Assembly (NCBI RefSeq): GCF_006716065.1
Contig: NZ_VFOL01000001.1
Location: 4,588,001-4,652,000 of the forward strand
Length of the DNA: 64,000 nucleotides
Direction of reading: 5' to 3'
Source of the DNA: Salinispora arenicola
GTDB taxonomy: Bacteria > Actinomycetota > Actinomycetes > Mycobacteriales > Micromonosporaceae
Below the pieces are notes generated by a model. That model was not told the DNA's origin. It searched no databases and saw nothing but the letters and a program-made list of their open reading frames with translations. A program made the translations under genes and the position numbers. Of the stretch, positions 37,411 through 45,464 are shown in pieces; the stretch's first letter is position 1; the number at the start of each line of letters is the position of its first letter.

Positions 37411-38247
37411 ATGTCCACACCCACCGCTGTCGTGCCACCAGCCCCTCGTTTCCGTCCCCGTCGATACCTGATGTGCCCACCGACCCACTTCACCGTGACG
37501 TACTCGATCAATCCCTGGATGGATCCGGCAAAGCCCACCGACACCGCCCTCGCCGTCGCCCAGTGGGAGCGGCTGCGCCGCCTACTCGTCGGCCTCGGCC
37601 ACCGGGTGGACCTCATCGAGCCCGAACCACTGCTGCCGGACATGGTTTTCGCTGCCAACGGCGCCACCGTCGTCGCCGGTCGGGTGCTCGCCGCCCGGTT
37701 CCGCCATCCGCAGCGCGCCGCCGAGGCCCCCGCCTACGCGTCGTGGTTCCGGGCACATGGGTACCAGGTCCACGAGGCGACGCACGTCAACGAGGGCGAA
37801 GGCGACTACCTCGTCACCGGCACCAGGATCCTCGCCGGCAGTGGCTTCCGCACCGACGCGGCGGCGCATGCCGAAGCGCAACGAGCGCTGGGCCGTCCGG
37901 TCGTCGGTCTCGAACTGGTCGACCCCCGCTTCTACCACCTGGACACGGCGCTGGCGGTGCTGGCCGACGACGAGATCATGTACTACCCGGAGGCGTTCTC
38001 GGCCCACAGCCGTCGCCTGCTCCAGGAGTTGTACCCGGACGCCGTCACCGCCACCGAGGAGGACGCGCTCGTCTTCGGCCTCAACGCCGTCTCCGACGGG
38101 CACCACGTCGTCCTCTCCGCCCAGGCGGTCGGGCTGGCCGCACGGCTGGCGGCCCGCGACTACGTGCCGATCGACATTGAGCTGTCCGAGTTGCTCAAGT
38201 CCGGTGGCGGCGCGAAGTGCTGCACGCTGGAGGTGCGGGATCGATGA
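37411..38247 (+). CDS. Dimethylargininase/amidinotransferase-fold (DDAH-like) hydrolase
   Basis: A 278-residue guanidino-modifying enzyme. The N-terminal signature is MCPPTHFTVTYSINPWMDP. Acidic ligand candidates are in LLPDMVFAANGA and NEGEGDYL, the catalytic His is in PRFYHLDTAL (His176), and the nucleophile is in GGGAKCCTLEVRDR (Cys270/271). DDAH and related actinobacterial enzymes hydrolyse arginine-type guanidines to citrulline or ornithine-type products. In this operon it may process an arginine- or N-substituted guanidino intermediate, or supply an amino-acid precursor. Its stop overlaps the next gene's start (ATGA), so it is integral to the operon. The substrate is inferred, not seen. 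Confidence 0.85.
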   Translation: MSTPTAVVPPAPRFRPRRYLMCPPTHFTVTYSINPWMDPAKPTDTALAVAQWERLRRLLVGLGHRVDLIEPEPLLPDMVFAANGATVVAGRVLAARFRHPQRAAEAPAYASWFRAHGYQVHEATHVNEGEGDYLVTGTRILAGSGFRTDAAAHAEAQRALGRPVVGLELVDPRFYHLDTALAVLADDEIMYYPEAFSAHSRRLLQELYPDAVTATEEDALVFGLNAVSDGHHVVLSAQAVGLAARLAARDYVPIDIELSELLKSGGGAKCCTLEVRDR

Positions 38248-38627
38248 GCGCGGCACCGACCAGCTATCACGGACGGCGGTTCCGTCCGGTGGCCGACGGC
38301 ACGGGGGAACACACCCGGACGGCCCACTACTTCCAGGACGGCGACCTGTTGTGGGGCGAGTTCACCGGGGGCCACGCCCGTCGTGGCACGCTGGCCGGCC
38401 GGTGCCGGCCCGACGGTTCCCTCGACTTCGCCTACTGCATGGTCCTCGACGACGGCCGGATCATCTCCGGCCAGTGCCGCAGCACCCCGCAGCTCCTGCC
38501 CGACGGACGCGTGTTGCTGCACGAGGTGTGGCAGCGGTTCGGGGAGCACGCCGCCAGCGGCACCTCCCGGATCGAGGAAATCCCGACGGCTGCACCATCC
38601 GACACCCCACCAGGAGCACACCGATGA
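38244..38627 (+). CDS. Small beta-rich protein of the 'N-acetylglutamate synthase-like' family
   Basis: A 127-residue protein with repeated beta-strand pairs: YHGRRFRPVADG, HYFQDGDLLWGEFTGGHARRGTLAG, LDFAYCMVLDDGRIISGQCRSTP and DGRVLLHEVWQRFGEHAASGTSRIEE. Small proteins of this sequence type are often auto-annotated as N-acetylglutamate synthase, but they have no GNAT motif and no demonstrated activity that I know of. A lipocalin-like barrel is plausible. It overlaps its neighbours by ATGA on both sides and so is translated with the DDAH-like enzyme and the binding protein. Confidence 0.75.
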   Translation: MSAAPTSYHGRRFRPVADGTGEHTRTAHYFQDGDLLWGEFTGGHARRGTLAGRCRPDGSLDFAYCMVLDDGRIISGQCRSTPQLLPDGRVLLHEVWQRFGEHAASGTSRIEEIPTAAPSDTPPGAHR

Positions 38628-40429
38628 CCTCGTCCCTACCGGTCCTCACCGGCGACGACACACGCCCGCACCGGGGTGGCACGGTGACCTGGGCGTGCGC
38701 GCCCGGTTTCCCACCCGCCGTGATCTTCCCCTTCACGCCCGCCGAACGGATGGGCACCCGCAACATCTACGAGTTCCAGATGCTGATGTACCGCCCGCTG
38801 TACTACTTCGGCAGCAAGGGCACCCCAGAGGTCGACTACGAGCAGAGCATCGGCGAGCCACCGCGGTGGAGCGACGACGGGCTCACCGTCCGAATCCGGA
38901 TCAAGCCGTGGAAGTGGTCCAACGGCGAGACCCTCTGCGCGGACAACGTGCTGTTCTGGGTGAACCTGATGAAGGTCAAGGGCGACCGTTACGGCGAGTA
39001 CGTCCCGGGCTACTTCCCGGACAACTGCACCGACTACGGCAGGGATGGTGAGGACAGCGTCTGGTTCACCTTCGACAAGCCGTACTCCCGCAAGTGGGTC
39101 CTGATGAACCAGCTCAGCACCATCACCCCGCTACCCCGGGCGTGGGACCGGACCGCCGACGGACCGGCCAACGCCTCCCGCGGCCTGACCGACGTCGCCT
39201 CGGTCTACGACTACCTGATGGCCGAGCAGGGCGACATCGTCGCGGAAAGCAACCAGCATCGCACTCGCTGGGCCGACAGCCCTGTCTGGAGCGTGGTCGA
39301 CGGCCCCTGGCGGCTGAAAAGCTACACCCTGGAGGGAGTCGTCACCTTCGTGCCCAACCAGCACTACTCCGGGCCGAATCGGCCCTATGTGGACGAGTTC
39401 CGACAGGTGCCCACCATGTCCGACGACGAGGAGTACCGCATGCTCCAGGCCGGGCCGCGAGGCCCGGACTCCGTTCAGGTCGGGTACCTGCCACTGAGCT
39501 TCACCACCGAGCCGACCGACGATCCCACCCGAGGTGGGGCCAACCCGCTCGCCCCGGACTATCGGCTGGTGCCTCAGGTCGCGTTCTGCATCCGGTACTT
39601 CTGCCTGAACTACAACAACCCGACCGTCGCCGGGCGGATCTTCACCCAGACGTACTTCCGGCAGGCGTTACAGTGCACCCTGGACCAGGACTCGGCGGTC
39701 CGCGACATCTACCACGGATACGCGTACCGGCAGAACGGTCCGGTGCCGATGGTGCCGGCGACCGACCTGGTCTCCCCACGGCAGCGTGCCGGCGCCTGGC
39801 CGTTGCCGTTCGACCCGGACCGGGCCCGCCGACTACTACAGGACAACGGCTGGGACACCAGCACCACACCGGCGGTGTGTGTCCGGCCCGGTACCGGTCC
39901 CGGCGCGGCCGGCGCGGGTATCCCCGCCGGCACCCGGCTCAGCGTCCTGCTCCGGTACGTGGAAGGTCGGCCAGCGCTGACCCGGCTGATGACCACCTTC
40001 CAACGCGACGCCGCCACCGCCGGGATCGAGATCCGGTTGGAGGAGGTGTACGGCTCCGTCCTGGTGGCTGAGGACGCACCCTGCGTGCCAAGTCCGGACA
40101 CCCCCTGCCGGTGGGAGATGTGCTGTTGGAACGGCGGCTGGGCCTACCACCATCCGACCGGCGAGATCCTCTTCCGCACCGACGCCGGCGGCAACTTCGG
40201 CCACTGGAGTGACCCTGTTACCGACGAACTCATCGAACGCACCGTCACCAGCGACGACCCGGCCGTCCTGTACGAGTACCAGGACCACATCGCCGAACAG
40301 GTCCCGGTCATCTTCACCCCCAACTTCCCGATCCGCCTCTTCGAGGTCTCCAGTGACCTGAGGGGATTCGAACCGGTCAACCCGTTCGGAATGATCAACC
40401 CGGAGAACTGGTACTACGTCGACCAATAG
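38624..40429 (+). CDS. Oligopeptide-binding (SBP family 5) protein without signal peptide, second copy
   Basis: A 601-residue family 5 solute-binding protein. GGTVTWACAPGFPPAVIFPF is the family start and lies 17 residues from the initiator. Other family features are RWSDDGLTVRIRIKPWKWSNGETLCADNV, TQTYFRQALQCTLDQDSAVRDIYHGYA and LTRLMTTFQRDAATAGIEI. There is no signal peptide, lipobox or adjacent permease. The protein is rich in cysteines for an exported binding protein (at least nine, for example CIRYFC, CRWEMCCW). The overlapping ATGA start and CCAGGAG box fix the N terminus, so a missing signal sequence is not a start-site error. A cytoplasmic binding or enzymatic role in the pathway is inferred. 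Confidence 0.85.
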   Translation: MTSSLPVLTGDDTRPHRGGTVTWACAPGFPPAVIFPFTPAERMGTRNIYEFQMLMYRPLYYFGSKGTPEVDYEQSIGEPPRWSDDGLTVRIRIKPWKWSNGETLCADNVLFWVNLMKVKGDRYGEYVPGYFPDNCTDYGRDGEDSVWFTFDKPYSRKWVLMNQLSTITPLPRAWDRTADGPANASRGLTDVASVYDYLMAEQGDIVAESNQHRTRWADSPVWSVVDGPWRLKSYTLEGVVTFVPNQHYSGPNRPYVDEFRQVPTMSDDEEYRMLQAGPRGPDSVQVGYLPLSFTTEPTDDPTRGGANPLAPDYRLVPQVAFCIRYFCLNYNNPTVAGRIFTQTYFRQALQCTLDQDSAVRDIYHGYAYRQNGPVPMVPATDLVSPRQRAGAWPLPFDPDRARRLLQDNGWDTSTTPAVCVRPGTGPGAAGAGIPAGTRLSVLLRYVEGRPALTRLMTTFQRDAATAGIEIRLEEVYGSVLVAEDAPCVPSPDTPCRWEMCCWNGGWAYHHPTGEILFRTDAGGNFGHWSDPVTDELIERTVTSDDPAVLYEYQDHIAEQVPVIFTPNFPIRLFEVSSDLRGFEPVNPFGMINPENWYYVDQ

Positions 40430-40605
40430 CCGCCGGGCGACGTGTCGTCGGTAACCGTGGCGCCGGTGCCCACCGCCGGCAGATCGGCGGTACCGACCGA
40501 AGGAAGCGGGTTGGTCACACCGATGGCCCCACCGGGTGCCTCGACCACGACGGGTACCGCCCACGCCGAGGTTCCCCGCTGATCCCCATACGTCAGGAGT
40601 CCGCG

Positions 40606-41868
40606 ATGCACACCGCACCGACCGATCACCGTCCCCGGCTGTTGCTGGTGGCCAGCGGCATGCGCCCGTACCGGGAGTACCTGCTCGCGTCGATCGCCAC
40701 CGCCTACCGCGTCCACCTGTTCCACAGCGCCGACCCCGGCTGGGAGCGGCCCTACCTCGACGGCTGGACCGTCCTCGGTTCCACCATCGACGGTCCGGCG
40801 ATGGCGGCAGCCGCTCGACCGCTCCATCGGGAGGAACCGTTCGCCGGGGTGCTGTGCTGGGACGAGGGTCGCATTCACGCCACCTCCTCCGTCGCCGCGG
40901 AACTCGGCTGTCGCAACGGCGACCCGACGGTGGTCTGGCGGCTGCGGGACAAGGCCCAGACCCGGCAGGCGCTCGCCGCCGCCGGCGTACCCCAGCCGCA
41001 GTCGGTGCCGGTGAACTCCGTGCAGGAGGCCCTGCTGGCCGCCGCGGCGATCGGCTACCCGGTGATCCTCAAGCCCCGCGGGCTCGGCGCCAGCCTGGGA
41101 GTGGTCCGGGTCGACGATTCCGACGGCCTACGCCGGTTGTTCCCGTTCACCCACGGCACGACAGCACCTGACCCGGTCCAGTACAGCACGGACGCTCCGG
41201 TCCTGGTCGAGCAGTGCGTCTGCGGGACGGAGGTCAGCGTCGACGCGGTGGTGACCGATGGGCAGGTGGTGCCCCTGTTCGTGGCCCGTAAGAAGGTCGG
41301 CTACCCGCCGTACGCCGAGGAGGTCGGGCACCTGGTGGATGCGGCGGACCCGTTGCTGCACGACGGCGCCTTCGTCGACCTGCTCCAACGGACCCACGGC
41401 GCCCTGGGCTTCCGGGACGGCTGCACCCACACCGAGTACATGCTCACGGAGGACGGCCCGCAGTTGATCGAGGTCAACGGTCGACTGGGTGGGGACATGA
41501 TCCCGTACCTCGGGAAGCTGGCCACCGGCGTGGACCCCGGTCTGGTCGCGGCCGCGGCGGCGTGCGGCCTGCCGCCGCGGACCGTACCCACGCGTCGACG
41601 GGTGGCGGGGGTGACCTTTTCCTACGTGGATTCGGACGACACCACCGTCACGTCGGTGACCATAGATCACGCACGGCTTCCGCCGACCGTGGACCACGTG
41701 GTGACGCTGGTGTCCGCCGGTCAGGTGGTCTCACCGCCGCCGAAGGGCACCGTGTGGGGGCGGATCGCCTACGTCACGGCAGTGGCCGACACCTGGCAGG
41801 AGTGTCAGGCCGCGCTCGATGCGGCGACCAGGGCCGTGGCTTTCACTCGACATGAGAAACGGCGATGA
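40606..41868 (+). CDS. ATP-grasp ligase, second copy
   Basis: A 420-residue ATP-grasp protein. The N-terminal domain starts RPRLLLVASGMRPYREYLLASI. ATP-binding segments are YPVILKPRGLGASLGVVRVDD and VLVEQCVCGTEVSVDAVV, and metal-ligand residues are in THTEYMLTEDGPQLIEVNGRLGGD. The C-terminal segment (TVDHVVTLVSAGQVVSPPPKGTVWGRIAYVTA) is the extra domain seen in carboxylate-amine ligases of the BacD/carnosine-synthase kind. GTCAGGAGT precedes the ATG; the 176-bp gap behind the binding-protein gene may hold a promoter. With the first ATP-grasp enzyme it suggests two amide or hydrazide bonds in the product. Confidence 0.88.
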   Translation: MHTAPTDHRPRLLLVASGMRPYREYLLASIATAYRVHLFHSADPGWERPYLDGWTVLGSTIDGPAMAAAARPLHREEPFAGVLCWDEGRIHATSSVAAELGCRNGDPTVVWRLRDKAQTRQALAAAGVPQPQSVPVNSVQEALLAAAAIGYPVILKPRGLGASLGVVRVDDSDGLRRLFPFTHGTTAPDPVQYSTDAPVLVEQCVCGTEVSVDAVVTDGQVVPLFVARKKVGYPPYAEEVGHLVDAADPLLHDGAFVDLLQRTHGALGFRDGCTHTEYMLTEDGPQLIEVNGRLGGDMIPYLGKLATGVDPGLVAAAAACGLPPRTVPTRRRVAGVTFSYVDSDDTTVTSVTIDHARLPPTVDHVVTLVSAGQVVSPPPKGTVWGRIAYVTAVADTWQECQAALDAATRAVAFTRHEKRR

Positions 41869-41904
41869 CCGGAGCCGGAACGGACAGCACTATCATCGAT
41901 CAGC

Positions 41905-42417
41905 ATGACTGACCCGGTAACCCATCTCGCGGCCCTGGGTGCGGTACCCCCCGACTACCGACACCGGCCGAAGCGGGCCGATCCGGGGCCGCCGCTGCTC
42001 CTTCCCGACGCCTGCCTGAAGTGGTACGACGTGCACGACATCGGGGACGGCGTCCCCGGTAGCGTCCGCGACGCCGCTCGGAACTTCGTCCGCCGCCAGG
42101 CCGGCTCGGACGCACTCGACATCTCCGGCGCACTGGGCTTCGCCATCCTGCACCGATGCGACGGCGACCTGTACTACCTGGACGTCTGCACCTGGCGACA
42201 CGCCAACGAGTTGTGGGAGTCGGTCTACACCGCCGACCCGGACGCCGGCGGCGCCTTTCGCCGACACCGATCCACCGGACACGTCGAGATCGGCTGTGTA
42301 TGGGAACTCGGTGTGGTGCGGCACGAGGTGCAGGCGTGGACGGCGTTTCTCGACTCGGCCCGCGACGAGCCGGCCAAGGTTGCCTACCTGGCCGACCAGC
42401 TCACCGGCCAGGTCTGA
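41905..42417 (+). CDS. Conserved-looking protein of unknown function
   Basis: A 170-residue soluble protein I cannot assign. It is Trp- and Asp-rich, with DACLKWYDVHDIGDGVPG, GFAILHRCDGDLYYLDVCTWRHANELWES and RSTGHVEIGCVWELGVVRHEVQAW. No membrane segment or signal peptide is seen. Composition and codon use resemble its neighbours. It lies 36 bases behind the second ATP-grasp gene on the same strand and is convergent with the FMN-barrel gene three bases away, so it is the last gene of the operon. The aromatic-rich beta pattern suggests a small ligand-binding or cyclase-like fold, but this is only an impression. Confidence 0.7.
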   Translation: MTDPVTHLAALGAVPPDYRHRPKRADPGPPLLLPDACLKWYDVHDIGDGVPGSVRDAARNFVRRQAGSDALDISGALGFAILHRCDGDLYYLDVCTWRHANELWESVYTADPDAGGAFRRHRSTGHVEIGCVWELGVVRHEVQAWTAFLDSARDEPAKVAYLADQLTGQV

Positions 42418-42420
42418 CGG

Positions 42421-43101
42421 TCAGCCGCGCCCCGGCCAGGTGCCCGGCAGGTCCGCGACGTGGCGTGGCACCGGTGTGCCGACCGGCAGCGCCGGGTCGG
42501 GCACCGGCGTGCCGAACCCGGTGAGCACCGGCAGTTCACCCGCCCACCGGCCGTCACGGGCGTCGGCGCTGTCCGCGTCGTCCGGCCCTCCGCTGCGGAC
42601 CTTGACCGACGCCTCGCCCAGGGAGAGGGCCCACAGGCGGGTAGCCGCCAGCTCCCGCCGGTTGGGTTGCCGGGCGTAGTCCCACTGCCCCGGGGCGACA
42701 TGCTCGGTGATCAGGCGCAGCGCGGCGAGCTTCTCGGTGTCGTCGGTGACGTCACCCGGCCTGCCGTAGATCATCGCACTGCGGTAGTTGACGGAATGCT
42801 CGAACACCGAGCGTGCGAGCACCACACCGTCCAGCACCGTGACCGTGACGCAGACCTCGTCGGGTGGACCGGCGAGGGATCGGCTGGCCACCGACCCGTG
42901 CAGGTAGAGGGTGTCGGGGTCGTAGCCGTAGACGGTGGGCACCACCATGACGACGCCCTCCACGACCACCCCGAGGTGACACACGAAGCCGGCGGCGAGG
43001 ACGTCGAGCAGTGCCTCCCGTCGGCCACGTGCCTTCTCGCGCCCACGCCGCAGGCGGGTGCGGGGCGTGCCGGACAACGGTGGACCGACGGCGCCGGTCA
43101 C
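42421..43101 (-). CDS. Pyridoxamine 5'-phosphate oxidase-related FMN-binding split-barrel protein
   Basis: A 226-residue flavin-barrel protein. RGRREALLDVLAAGFVCHLGVVVEGVVMVVPTVYGYD opens the barrel, followed by DTLYLHGSVASRSL, VCVTVTVLDGVVLARSVFEHSVNYRSAMIYGRP and a C-terminal helical region WALSLGEASVKVR. The group is related to NimA/Fmn-dependent oxidoreductases of unknown natural substrate. It starts at GTG 43101, overlapping the upstream MmcQ/YjbR-like gene as GTGA; the open frame further upstream is a shadow of that gene. Confidence 0.82.
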   Translation of the reverse strand: MTGAVGPPLSGTPRTRLRRGREKARGRREALLDVLAAGFVCHLGVVVEGVVMVVPTVYGYDPDTLYLHGSVASRSLAGPPDEVCVTVTVLDGVVLARSVFEHSVNYRSAMIYGRPGDVTDDTEKLAALRLITEHVAPGQWDYARQPNRRELAATRLWALSLGEASVKVRSGGPDDADSADARDGRWAGELPVLTGFGTPVPDPALPVGTPVPRHVADLPGTWPGRG

Positions 43102-43529
43102 CGGACGTCGGCCCGTCGGGCCACCCGCGAGGAGGTCGTCAGCCCATCGGTGGGCACGCGCGGCGGCCGGTCGGGCACCACCAGCCCTCGTCGGCTGAGC
43201 TCGGCAGCCGCAACGCCACGGGGCACGGCCATGCACCAGGCATCGAGGACCAGTTCGTCGAGTTCCTCGGCGTCCAGCGCGGCCAGTCGAACCTGGGCCC
43301 AGTTGTACCGCTCGTCGGAGGACGACGGCATGAAGAATGTGGTCGGCCGGGCGATGATCAACGCGTTCCGCTCCTCCTTGGGATGGGCGAAGCCCATGGT
43401 CGTCTCGTCGGGCGCGATCGACAGGTACACGATCCGACCGACCCTGAACGTGACCCGGTCCCGCACGAGCGCCTCGTAGCTGCGCGGCAGCGCCAAAGCG
43501 CGAGTGCGTATGTCGGCAACGGTGACCAT
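43098..43529 (-). CDS. MmcQ/YjbR-family protein
   Basis: A 143-residue protein of the YjbR (CyaY-like fold) family. It shows MVTVADIRTRALALPRSYEALVRDRVTFRVGRIVYLSI, DETTMGFAHPKEERNALI and WAQVRLAALDAEELDELVLDAWCMAVP. Proteins of this family bind DNA or small ligands, and some actinobacterial members (MmcQ) occur in biosynthetic clusters. GGAAGGA lies upstream of ATG 43529. It heads a two-gene overlap with the flavin-barrel gene. Function unknown. Confidence 0.82.
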   Translation of the reverse strand: MVTVADIRTRALALPRSYEALVRDRVTFRVGRIVYLSIAPDETTMGFAHPKEERNALIIARPTTFFMPSSSDERYNWAQVRLAALDAEELDELVLDAWCMAVPRGVAAAELSRRGLVVPDRPPRVPTDGLTTSSRVARRADVR

Positions 43530-43566
43530 CGCCCACGGTCCTTCCGGTCCGTCCTGCACCGGCCAC

Positions 43567-43920
43567 TCAGCCTACCGTGGGGTCTGCGAGCCCGGCGACG
43601 ATCGCGCCGTACGCCGGCAGCAGCGCGTGACGGTAGTCAACGATCATCGCCATCACCGGCTGCTCGTAGTTGTCGATCCACTCCTGGCTGGCATACAGCC
43701 GTTGGGACAGGTCGAGCCGCTGTTGGGCCGAGTCGAAGACCCGGACAAGGTAGTAGCCGTCATCCTCGTCGAGCTGCGGGCCGCACGCGAGTACGGTGAA
43801 GCCGTAGCGACGCATCATCGGCACAGTTCCCTCGCGGCTGATCCGGTCGAACTCCTCCCGGGTGCCGGGTCGCACCCGGAACATCCGGATCTCCAGCAGC
43901 CTGCCGTCGGTGGTGTTCAT
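43567..43920 (-). CDS. NIPSNAP-family small protein
   Basis: A 117-residue ferredoxin-like alpha/beta-barrel protein with LLEIRMFRVRPGTREEFDRI, YGFTVLACGPQLDEDDGYYLVRVFDSAQQRLDLSQRLYAS and a C-terminal helix. NIPSNAP proteins are dimeric and of unclear activity. CGGAGGAAGC lies before the ATG at 43920. It sits 37 bases upstream of the YjbR-like gene and 34 bases downstream of the amidohydrolase on the same strand, so the four minus-strand genes may be one operon. Confidence 0.82.
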   Translation of the reverse strand: MNTTDGRLLEIRMFRVRPGTREEFDRISREGTVPMMRRYGFTVLACGPQLDEDDGYYLVRVFDSAQQRLDLSQRLYASQEWIDNYEQPVMAMIVDYRHALLPAYGAIVAGLADPTVG

Positions 43921-43954
43921 TGCTTCCTCCGGTGCACATGGGTGGGTGGAGTCG

Positions 43955-45181
43955 TCACGCGACGCGGCCTCCGGCCTTCCAGACACCGGTGATGTGTGCC
44001 GGCTTGGCCAGCACGCCGATGTCGGCGAGGGGGTCCGCATCCAGGGTGATCACGTCGGCGTCGTACCCCTCGACGAGTTGACCCGAACGGGGCGCCTGGG
44101 GTCCGAGGGTGGCAGGAGCCGCGGCGGTCGCCGCCTCGATCACCTCCAGCGGCGAGAACCCGATCTCTGCCAGTAGCGGCAACTCACGCCCGTTGCGGCC
44201 CCACGAGTCGGGCAGCTCGGCACCGGTGAGGGCGACATCCGTACCGGCGGCAATCCGTACCCCGCTCTCTCGTGCGATCACGATCGCCTCGGCATGGCGG
44301 TCGACAATCGACTCCAGCTTCCGCAGGGCGTACGGCGGGAGCGCCCGGCTGTCGATCAGCTCCTGCATGATCGTGCGGGTGGTGACGAGGATCGCCCCCG
44401 TCTCCCGCATCGCTGCCGCCACCTCCTCGTCCAGGTAGGTGCCGTGCTCGATGGTGCGTACGCCGGCTTCGATCGCGGCCATCATGCCGGGCTTGCCGTG
44501 GCAGTGCGCCGCGACGACCCGGTCCGCCAGGCCGGCGACCTCGACGATCGCGCGCAGTTCCCGATCGGTGAACTGCCTGTGGATGGGGTGGTCGACCTCG
44601 GAGAGCACCCCACCGGAGGCATAAACCTTGATCACCTTGGCATTACGTCGTAGCTGTTCCCGCACCGCCCGGACGCACTCGGCTTCGCCGTCAGCCAGTC
44701 GCAGCTCACCTCCGTGCCGGGCGAACTCCTCCATCCAGGCCAACGGGTAGCTGTGCAGGTCGCCGTGACCACCCGTGGTGGACAGGGCACATCCGGCGGC
44801 ATAGACCGACGGGCCGACGGCGGTACCTTCCTCGACGGCACGGGCCAGGTCGAGGCCCAGCCCGCCCACCTCGCGTACCGAGGTGAACCCGGCGTCCAGT
44901 GCGGCACGCAGGTCGGCGACCGTCCGCGCGGCTCGCAGCGCCACCGGCTCCTGCGGCAAGATCCCGACGTCAGCCGAACGCAGCCCCATGAAGTGCACGT
45001 GGCTGTCCCACAGGCCGGGCAGTACGGTATGCGCCCGGCTGCGCCGCGCCTCGGCCACCTTGGGGGCATGCTCCGCCGGCCCGGCATACCGGATCGTCGC
45101 GTCCTCAAGGACAACGACGGCGTTCGCCACCGGTTCACCACGTCCAGGAATCAACTGGTCCGCCTCAATACATTCAATCAT
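43955..45181 (-). CDS. Amidohydrolase-superfamily enzyme (imidazolonepropionase/prolidase-like)
   Basis: A metal-dependent amidohydrolase of about 408 residues. The metal His pair is in VLPGLWDSHVHFMGL, a carboxylated-Lys region candidate is RNAKVIKVYASGGVLS, and the later His sites are VVAAHCHGKPGMMAAI and TIEHGTYLDEEVA. The final Asp is in VRIAAGTDVALTG. This subgroup hydrolyses amide bonds of peptides or modified amino acids such as prolyl or ureido compounds. The start is uncertain: ATG 45181 (MIECIEADQLIPG) fits the family best, but an in-frame ATG at 45226 adds 15 residues; neither has a strong ribosome site. It is divergent from the M1-like gene across ~280 bp. Confidence 0.87.
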   Translation of the reverse strand: MIECIEADQLIPGRGEPVANAVVVLEDATIRYAGPAEHAPKVAEARRSRAHTVLPGLWDSHVHFMGLRSADVGILPQEPVALRAARTVADLRAALDAGFTSVREVGGLGLDLARAVEEGTAVGPSVYAAGCALSTTGGHGDLHSYPLAWMEEFARHGGELRLADGEAECVRAVREQLRRNAKVIKVYASGGVLSEVDHPIHRQFTDRELRAIVEVAGLADRVVAAHCHGKPGMMAAIEAGVRTIEHGTYLDEEVAAAMRETGAILVTTRTIMQELIDSRALPPYALRKLESIVDRHAEAIVIARESGVRIAAGTDVALTGAELPDSWGRNGRELPLLAEIGFSPLEVIEAATAAAPATLGPQAPRSGQLVEGYDADVITLDADPLADIGVLAKPAHITGVWKAGGRVA

Positions 45182-45464
45182 TGAATTATGAAATCGCACC
45201 GACACCCGCGCCCGATACTCCTGCATGGAGATTTCCAAGTAGGACGCAGTGCTGCAACTGACGTTTACCCACCGCCACACCAGCCGGGCCGCCAACTCCG
45301 CCCAACCGCTGTGACACCGCTCAGGTACAGCACTCACCACCAGCGCAGCCGCACATACGGCACCGTTCGCTCGTCAATAGTTCACGTAAGCCCGACACCA
45401 ATTGCCACGGTCGTTCGAGCGACGGAAAAATGCAGGGCCAGAAGCATTCCTCAAGGAGGTACGG

